Both the position numbers and the translations under genes were made by a program. 64,000 bases of DNA from Anaerobacillus alkaliphilus (GTDB lineage Bacteria; Bacillota; Bacilli; Bacillales; Anaerobacillaceae): the NCBI RefSeq assembly GCF_004116265.1, contig NZ_QOUX01000046.1, positions 744,001-808,000 of the forward strand, read 5' to 3'. The notes under the pieces are model-generated. The model saw only the letters and a list, made by a program, of their open reading frames with translations, ran no database searches and had not been told where the DNA came from. Within the stretch, counting starts at the first letter, position 1. Every line of letters begins with the position of its first letter. Shown piece after piece: positions 60,094 to 64,000 of this stretch.

Positions 60094-60395
60094 AAAAAAC
60101 CTCTCACCACCTAATGAAAGCGCAAAGACGCTATCGGTAAGGGGTGAAAAGGTTTCTTTTCACGGTACCACCCTTTTTCATGGCTATTTCCTCAAATAAC
60201 CACCTCAGGAACGAATAGTTCGTTCATTTTTGATAACGAGTGACGGTATCACTCGGTCAATACTACTAAGAATTTCTTCTTTTTCATATTGACACTCAGA
60301 GGTGAGTTCGGAACAAGGGGTACCACCGTTTCGCAGCAACAACGGCTCTCTGAAGATACGTACCTTATTCTTACTTTTCCTCTTCAACGTTTTTC
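60094..60395 (-). promoter_or_regulatory. T-box leader of ilv-leu operon (leucine specifier)
   Basis: Minus strand: T-box core AAGGGTGGTACCGTG (60162-60176), terminator stem ending in six T (60094-60099), and stem I with CTC (60304-60306), a leucine codon, at the expected specifier place between GAA and ACC. It makes operon expression respond to uncharged tRNA-Leu, as for ilvB in B. subtilis. A second GGTGGTACC (60319-60327) lies inside stem I and is unusual. No clear promoter lies between it and the ilvD stop at 60423. Confidence 0.92.
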
Positions 60396-60422
60396 TGTAT
60401 TAAAACTTCACTGTAAAAAAAA

Positions 60423-62090
60423 TTAGTATTTCATCACTCCACCAGTATTGGCAGAGGTTACTAGCTTTGAATATCTAGCGAGATAACCTTTTTTCACTTT
60501 TGGCTCTGGCTCTACCCAAGATTTTTTTCTATTTGCTAACTCTTCTTCGGATACGTCTAGGTGAATGGTACGGTTAGGTAAATCAATGACAATTCGATCA
60601 CCGTTCTCTACAAGAGCTATTGGACCACCATCCGCAGCTTCTGGAGATATATGTCCAATGGATATACCTCTTGAGGCTCCTGAAAACCTTCCATCAGTTA
60701 TCAACGCTACCTTTGTACCTAATCCACGACCCATAATTGAAGAAGTTGGTGCTAACATTTCTGGCATTCCTGGACCACCTTTTGGTCCTTCGTATCTGAT
60801 TACTACTACATGACCTTCTTTAACAGAACCATTGTTAATTCCTTCTAAGGCTTCATCTTGTGAGTTGAATACAATTGCTTCTCCATCAAAGGTTTGGATA
60901 CTAGGATCAACCCCACCAACCTTAATGACACCGCCATCTGGGGCAATGTTTCCAAATAGGATTGAAAGACCACCTACTGGACTGTATGGATTTTCTTTAC
61001 GACGAATAACTTCATCATTTGTAATCTCTGCATGTTTTACATTTTCATATAAAGATTTTCCCGTAATCGTTATTCTATCTGGATGTATGGCTCCTTCAAT
61101 AGTGCAAAGTTCCTTTATTATGGCACTAACTCCACCAGCAGCATGAACATCCTGCATAGAGTAATCTGAAGCTGGACTTATCTTTGAAAGATAAGGAACG
61201 CGTTCAGCTACTTCATTAATTCGCTTTAAGTCATATTCTATTTCCGCTTCATTCGCAATAGCTAGAGTGTGTAAAACTGTATTCGTAGATCCTCCCATTG
61301 CCATATCTAGCGCAAACGCATCATCAATAGCTTCCTTTGTAATAATATCTCTAGGGCGGATATCTTTTTCTATTAAGTTCATTAAGTGGTTGGCGGCTTC
61401 CTTGATAAGTCTTTTACGGTCATCAGAAGTGGCAACAATTGTACCGTTCCCCGGTAAGGCCATACCCACCATTTCCATTAAGCAGTTCATTGAATTTGCA
61501 GTAAACATTCCTGAACACGATCCACAGGTTGGACAAGCAGATGACTCAATCTCCAGTAGCTCTTCTCGTGACATTTTCCCAGATTGAAAGGCTCCAACTC
61601 CTTCAAATACCGAAGCAAGTGATAAGCTTTTCCCGTCCTTTGTACGTCCAGCTTCCATCGGACCTCCCGTTACAAAAACCGAAGGAACATTTGTCCTGAC
61701 AGATGCCATTAACATACCAGGCGTTATTTTGTCACAGTTAGGTATATAAAAGACTCCATCAAACCAATGAGCGTTGATAACAGTTTCGGCTGCGTCACAA
61801 ATGATCTCTCTGGATGGTAACGAATAGCGCATTCCTATATGCCCCATTGCTATGCCGTCATCCACCCCAATTGTATTAAACTCAAAAGGAACTCCACCAG
61901 CTTCCCTAATGGCTTGTTTTACTACTTTGGCAAATTCATTTAAATGAACATGACCAGGAATGATATCAATATATGAATTACATACACCAATAAATGGCTT
62001 ATTCATGTCTTCTTCAGTTACACCAGTAGCTCTAAGTAAACTTCGATGTGGTGCACGATCGACACCTTTTTTTATCATATCACTGCGCAT
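60423..62090 (-). CDS. ilvD: dihydroxy-acid dehydratase
   Basis: About 555 residues. '[20 protein letters not shown]' marks the true start region, and '[11 protein letters not shown]', '[19 protein letters not shown]' (Fe-S Cys) and '[15 protein letters not shown]' are family signatures. The frame is open to 62159, but the ATG at 62090 has AGGGAG ten bases upstream and gives a length close to the 558 of B. subtilis; ATG at 62123 is the alternative. Third step of branched-chain synthesis. It precedes the ilvB T-box by about 28 bases, whereas in B. subtilis ilvD is elsewhere. Confidence 0.95.
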   Translation of the reverse strand: MRSDMIKKGVDRAPHRSLLRATGVTEEDMNKPFIGVCNSYIDIIPGHVHLNEFAKVVKQAIREAGGVPFEFNTIGVDDGIAMGHIGMRYSLPSREIICDAAETVINAHWFDGVFYIPNCDKITPGMLMASVRTNVPSVFVTGGPMEAGRTKDGKSLSLASVFEGVGAFQSGKMSREELLEIESSACPTCGSCSGMFTANSMNCLMEMVGMALPGNGTIVATSDDRKRLIKEAANHLMNLIEKDIRPRDIITKEAIDDAFALDMAMGGSTNTVLHTLAIANEAEIEYDLKRINEVAERVPYLSKISPASDYSMQDVHAAGGVSAIIKELCTIEGAIHPDRITITGKSLYENVKHAEITNDEVIRRKENPYSPVGGLSILFGNIAPDGGVIKVGGVDPSIQTFDGEAIVFNSQDEALEGINNGSVKEGHVVVIRYEGPKGGPGMPEMLAPTSSIMGRGLGTKVALITDGRFSGASRGISIGHISPEAADGGPIALVENGDRIVIDLPNRTIHLDVSEEELANRKKSWVEPEPKVKKGYLARYSKLVTSANTGGVMKY

Positions 62091-62283
62091 ATCATTCCAA
62101 CTCCCTAGTTTATTACCACTCATGATATTAATTTTACTATATAAGGATAGTGGCAACATTACTTAATTGAATATTCAGACTTTAATATTTATAAACGGTT
62201 AACTATTTACAATCGTTTTTCTTGTCATTATTTCTGACATAAAAACTTCGTCTTAACACCTGTGTTTTTTGTATTTGAGGATT

Positions 62284-62312
62284 ATAATACGCTCTTTACT
62301 AGTGCTGGTCAA
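62284..62312 (-). promoter_or_regulatory. sigma-A promoter of ilvD
   Basis: Minus strand: -35 TTGACC (62307-62312), 17-base spacer, -10 TATTAT (62284-62289). This gives a leader of about 185 bases before the ilvD start, with no T-box core in it. Confidence 0.65.
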
Positions 62313-62358
62313 CCACTTTTTTAAAAATAATTTGACAATTTAGAATACTCACACTTAT

Positions 62359-62372
62359 TGAATGCGCTTACA
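62359..62372. promoter_or_regulatory. cre-like CcpA site upstream of ilvD promoter
   Basis: TGAATGCGCTTACA matches the cre consensus TGWAANCGNTNWCA at 13 of 14 positions. Its centre lies about 88 bases before the expected ilvD transcription start. In B. subtilis CcpA activates ilv-leu from a cre upstream of the promoter, so activation of ilvD is a reasonable inference. Confidence 0.5.
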
Positions 62373-62471
62373 CGATTGTCAGTCATAGGTTTATTCTAAT
62401 TAAAAAAAATATTAAAAATTTTCGAGGTTACTTTGGAGATAATGTGTCCAAAATGGTAAAGGTGATGCAAT

Positions 62472-62894
62472 ATGAATTGGATGTTTTTTGAATACGGAGT
62501 ATTAGCAATTATTTTTAACACGCTGTATTTACTAGGGATAAAACAATCAAAAAAGAGAAAATTCCTTACAGTCAAGAACTTACGTTATAGGTGTAATACA
62601 GACCACGAAAGAAATTTGTATGATCAGTTGTTAAAATCGGGAATTTATGTTAGTCCAAATATTCGCCTTGGGTACTTATCTATTCCTCTTGCGTTAGAAC
62701 AGTATAAAATTGCAATTCTTATTTATCCAAAAACGAGTTCAGCTTTTGTTCGCTATTTAGGATTAAAACACAAGGAACTATACCTACGTAGTACCGGTTG
62801 GAATGTCATGAAACTATCCGAGGACGCAATACTAACAAATCTGCAAACTGCAATTAAAGCCATTATTAGTCATGAAAAAATAAAAAAAATTTGA
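62472..62894 (+). CDS. degenerate DUF559/Vsr-like endonuclease-fold protein
   Basis: 140 residues. An N-terminal membrane helix (about 5-23) precedes a domain with the layout of DUF559/Vsr-like nucleases: 'ERNLYDQLLKSGIYVSPNIRLG', 'LSIPLALEQYKIAILIYP', 'RYLGLKHKELYLRSTGWNVMKL'. The expected acidic metal ligands are replaced (Pro where the Asp of 'IDLAL' should be, Leu for the next Glu), so it is probably not a nuclease. AAAGGTG ribosome site. Divergent from ilvD. Confidence 0.6.
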   Translation: MNWMFFEYGVLAIIFNTLYLLGIKQSKKRKFLTVKNLRYRCNTDHERNLYDQLLKSGIYVSPNIRLGYLSIPLALEQYKIAILIYPKTSSAFVRYLGLKHKELYLRSTGWNVMKLSEDAILTNLQTAIKAIISHEKIKKI

Positions 62895-62896
62895 TG

Positions 62897-62941
62897 GAAC
62901 TAAAAATAACCTAGACAAATTGTCTAGGTTATTTTTAGTTC
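62897..62941. terminator. terminator after endonuclease-fold gene
   Basis: Nearly complete 45-base palindrome centred at 62919 with a T-rich right arm; works on both strands and separates the gene from the tRNAs. Confidence 0.9.
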
Positions 62942-63005
62942 ATATACGACTTAATAAAACAAAAAGTATAAGCCCATAAAACTTATACTATAAATTATGT
63001 AAAAA

Positions 63006-63082
63006 TGGCGTCCCAGGAGAGATTCGAACTCCCGACCCTGGCATTAGAAGTGCCATGCTCTATCCAGCTGAGCTACTGAGAC
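63006..63082 (-). tRNA. tRNA-Arg (anticodon TCT)
   Basis: 77 bases including encoded CCA. Minus strand starts GTCTCAGTAGCTCAGC and ends GACGCCA; anticodon stem-loop TGGCA-CTTCTAA-TGCCA gives TCT, and the T loop contains GTTCGAATC. Reads AGA codons. Confidence 0.97.
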
Positions 63083-63091
63083 AAGTTGTTT

Positions 63092-63165
63092 TGGAGCGGG
63101 TGATGAGAATCGAACTCACGACATCAGCTTGGAAGGCTGAGGTTTTACCATTAAACTACACCCGC
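63092..63165 (-). tRNA. tRNA-Gly (anticodon TCC)
   Basis: 74 bases including encoded CCA. Minus strand starts GCGGGTGTAGTTTAATGG and ends CACCCGCTCCA; anticodon loop CTTCCAA gives TCC. Followed 9 bases later by tRNA-Arg, presumably in one transcript. Confidence 0.97.
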
Positions 63166-63289
63166 ATATACAAGATTTATTAATAAATAACTTCTCAGCC
63201 TTCCGGAATGTCTCTTCCTCTTCTAGCAAATGCTCAGAAGTAAATCCGTCGAGACAACTCGTAGTTTAATCAGTGAAGCTTTGCTTCGT

Positions 63290-63320
63290 GGCTGAGGTTT
63301 TACCATTAAACTACACCCGC
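63290..63320 (-). pseudogene. duplicated 5' half of tRNA-Gly
   Basis: 31 bases identical to the 5' half of tRNA-Gly (acceptor 5' strand, D arm, first half of anticodon stem), with two more identical bases upstream. The copy breaks off before the anticodon. It lies between the tRNA promoter and the complete tRNA-Gly gene. Confidence 0.9.
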
Positions 63321-63355
63321 ATTACTAACTTTGTATTTCTTAAGCGACAATATTT

Positions 63356-63384
63356 AGTATACAACTATAATGACCAAATGTCAA
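63356..63384 (-). promoter_or_regulatory. strong sigma-A promoter of tRNA-Gly-Arg transcript
   Basis: Minus strand: -35 TTGACA (63379-63384, perfect), 17-base spacer, -10 TATACT (63356-63361). Its start would be about 28 bases before the half-tRNA copy, the position expected for an original tRNA-Gly. Confidence 0.8.
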
Positions 63385-63393
63385 CACTTTTAT

Positions 63394-63434
63394 AATTAAG
63401 CAGCTAAGATTTTTTTCTCTTTAGCTGCTTAATT
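63394..63434 (-). terminator. terminator of ysnB
   Basis: 14-base perfect stem (63394-63407 and 63421-63434) with a 13-base A-rich loop, five bases after the ysnB stop, TATAAAAG following. Confidence 0.8.
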
Positions 63435-63439
63435 GTATT

Positions 63440-63955
63440 TTACACTAGGTCATACCTATTTTTCAAGTCTAGAATTTCAGTACCTGTATGATCATAATAA
63501 GTAACAGTTGCGACGTTATCCTTAAAATTTATAAGGACATAGGTACGTTCCTTACGCTTTCTAGGTAACTTAAAACTACCAGGATTAATATAAACTACTC
63601 CATTTTCTTGAAAAGATACAGCTATATGCGAGTGTCCATAACAAACAAGTTTCGCACCAAACTCTTCAGCGCGATAGGAAAGATTTACAGCTGAGCTCTT
63701 TACGTTATACATATGTCCATGCGTGATAAAAACTTTATAGTTCGATACCATTGTTGTTATTTCTTGATCATATTCCTTGTCGTAGTCGCAATTCCCACCG
63801 ACCATAAGCAAATTACTGAACTCATTAAATAACGCTTTGGGAAGTTCGGAATCACCACAATGAATCATAAGCTCGACTTCTTTTTCATGTTTACGTAAAA
63901 CTTGGAACAACTCTTCTTCTAGACCATGGCTATCACTAATAATTAAGACTTTCAT
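63440..63955 (-). CDS. ysnB: metallophosphoesterase YsnB (MJ0936/YfcE family)
   Basis: 171 residues. Calcineurin-like metal ligands: 'ISDSHG' (D8, H10), 'IHCGDSE', 'VGGNCDYD', 'ITHGHMYNVKS' and 'YGHSHIAV'. The family hydrolyses phosphodiesters; the physiological substrate is unknown. In B. subtilis ysnB follows rdgB (ysnA) and rph. AAAGGGG site before the ATG. Confidence 0.93.
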   Translation of the reverse strand: MKVLIISDSHGLEEELFQVLRKHEKEVELMIHCGDSELPKALFNEFSNLLMVGGNCDYDKEYDQEITTMVSNYKVFITHGHMYNVKSSAVNLSYRAEEFGAKLVCYGHSHIAVSFQENGVVYINPGSFKLPRKRKERTYVLINFKDNVATVTYYDHTGTEILDLKNRYDLV

Positions 63956-64000
63956 CTATGATCCCCTTTATTCATTTAGCCTGACAGGACTACTTCAGTA

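Noticed and set aside
60205-60387. 60-codon minus-strand ORF upstream of ilvB
   Set aside because: Lies wholly in the T-box leader; the sequence is explained by stem I and the specifier region.
63973-64000. 3' end of an rdgB-like gene upstream of ysnB
   Set aside because: Gene order in B. subtilis would predict rdgB here, but the eight or so codons before a stop at the edge are too few to recognise.

Overview
The window looks like a low-GC chromosome segment of a spore-forming Bacillaceae bacterium. The evidence is the classic Bacillus order (read on the minus strand) ilvB-ilvN-ilvC-leuABCD, ysoA, tig, clpX, lonB, lon, engB, hemA-hemX-hemC-hemD-hemB-hemL, spoVID, ysxE, valS, folC, plus two T-box leaders, a sigma-E promoter and Bacillus-type tRNAs. 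The species cannot be named from the sequence alone. Nearly all genes are on the minus strand, so biological order runs from high to low coordinates.

Positions 1-14.5 kb hold a type IV pilus (T4P) locus, unusual next to a Bacillus housekeeping core. Minus strand: an acidic membrane protein, a PRC-barrel protein, a VanW-like protein, pilB, pilT, pilC, the major pilin, prepilin peptidase, pilM, pilN, pilO and a further prepilin cut by the window edge. Plus strand, divergent: two prepilin-like minor pilins and a large PilX-like protein with a beta-helix-like body. Next come an ankyrin lipoprotein, a 1287-residue secreted protein with DUF5057-like and BIG2 domains, and a frameshifted CapA-family gene (15-21 kb).

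Positions 21-34 kb hold folC, an inserted pair (RimK-like ATP-grasp and DUF3889 protein), valS with a valine T-box, an ABC transporter, a 21-bp tandem repeat and an intact IS3-family element. That element sits in the loop of the ysxE terminator. The spore-coat genes ysxE, an unrecognised partner and spoVID follow, with a sigma-E promoter. Positions 34-40.4 kb carry the haem (glutamyl-tRNA) operon. Positions 40.5-51.7 kb carry small membrane and lipoprotein genes and the proteostasis block (engB, lon, lonB, clpX, tig, ysoA). Positions 51.8-62.1 kb carry branched-chain amino-acid biosynthesis: ilvD has its own promoter with an upstream cre-like site, and a leucine T-box precedes ilvB. The right end has a degenerate endonuclease-fold gene, tRNA-Arg, tRNA-Gly, a duplicated half of tRNA-Gly between the tRNA promoter and the genes, and the phosphodiesterase gene ysnB.

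The strongest leads are the T4P locus with its three unassigned accessory proteins and possible cyclic-di-GMP control through PilB, the rearranged tRNA-Gly region, the IS in a terminator loop, and the frameshift at a nine-base homopolymer in capA. I did not find a CRISPR array, prophage, toxin-antitoxin pair or obvious defence island.
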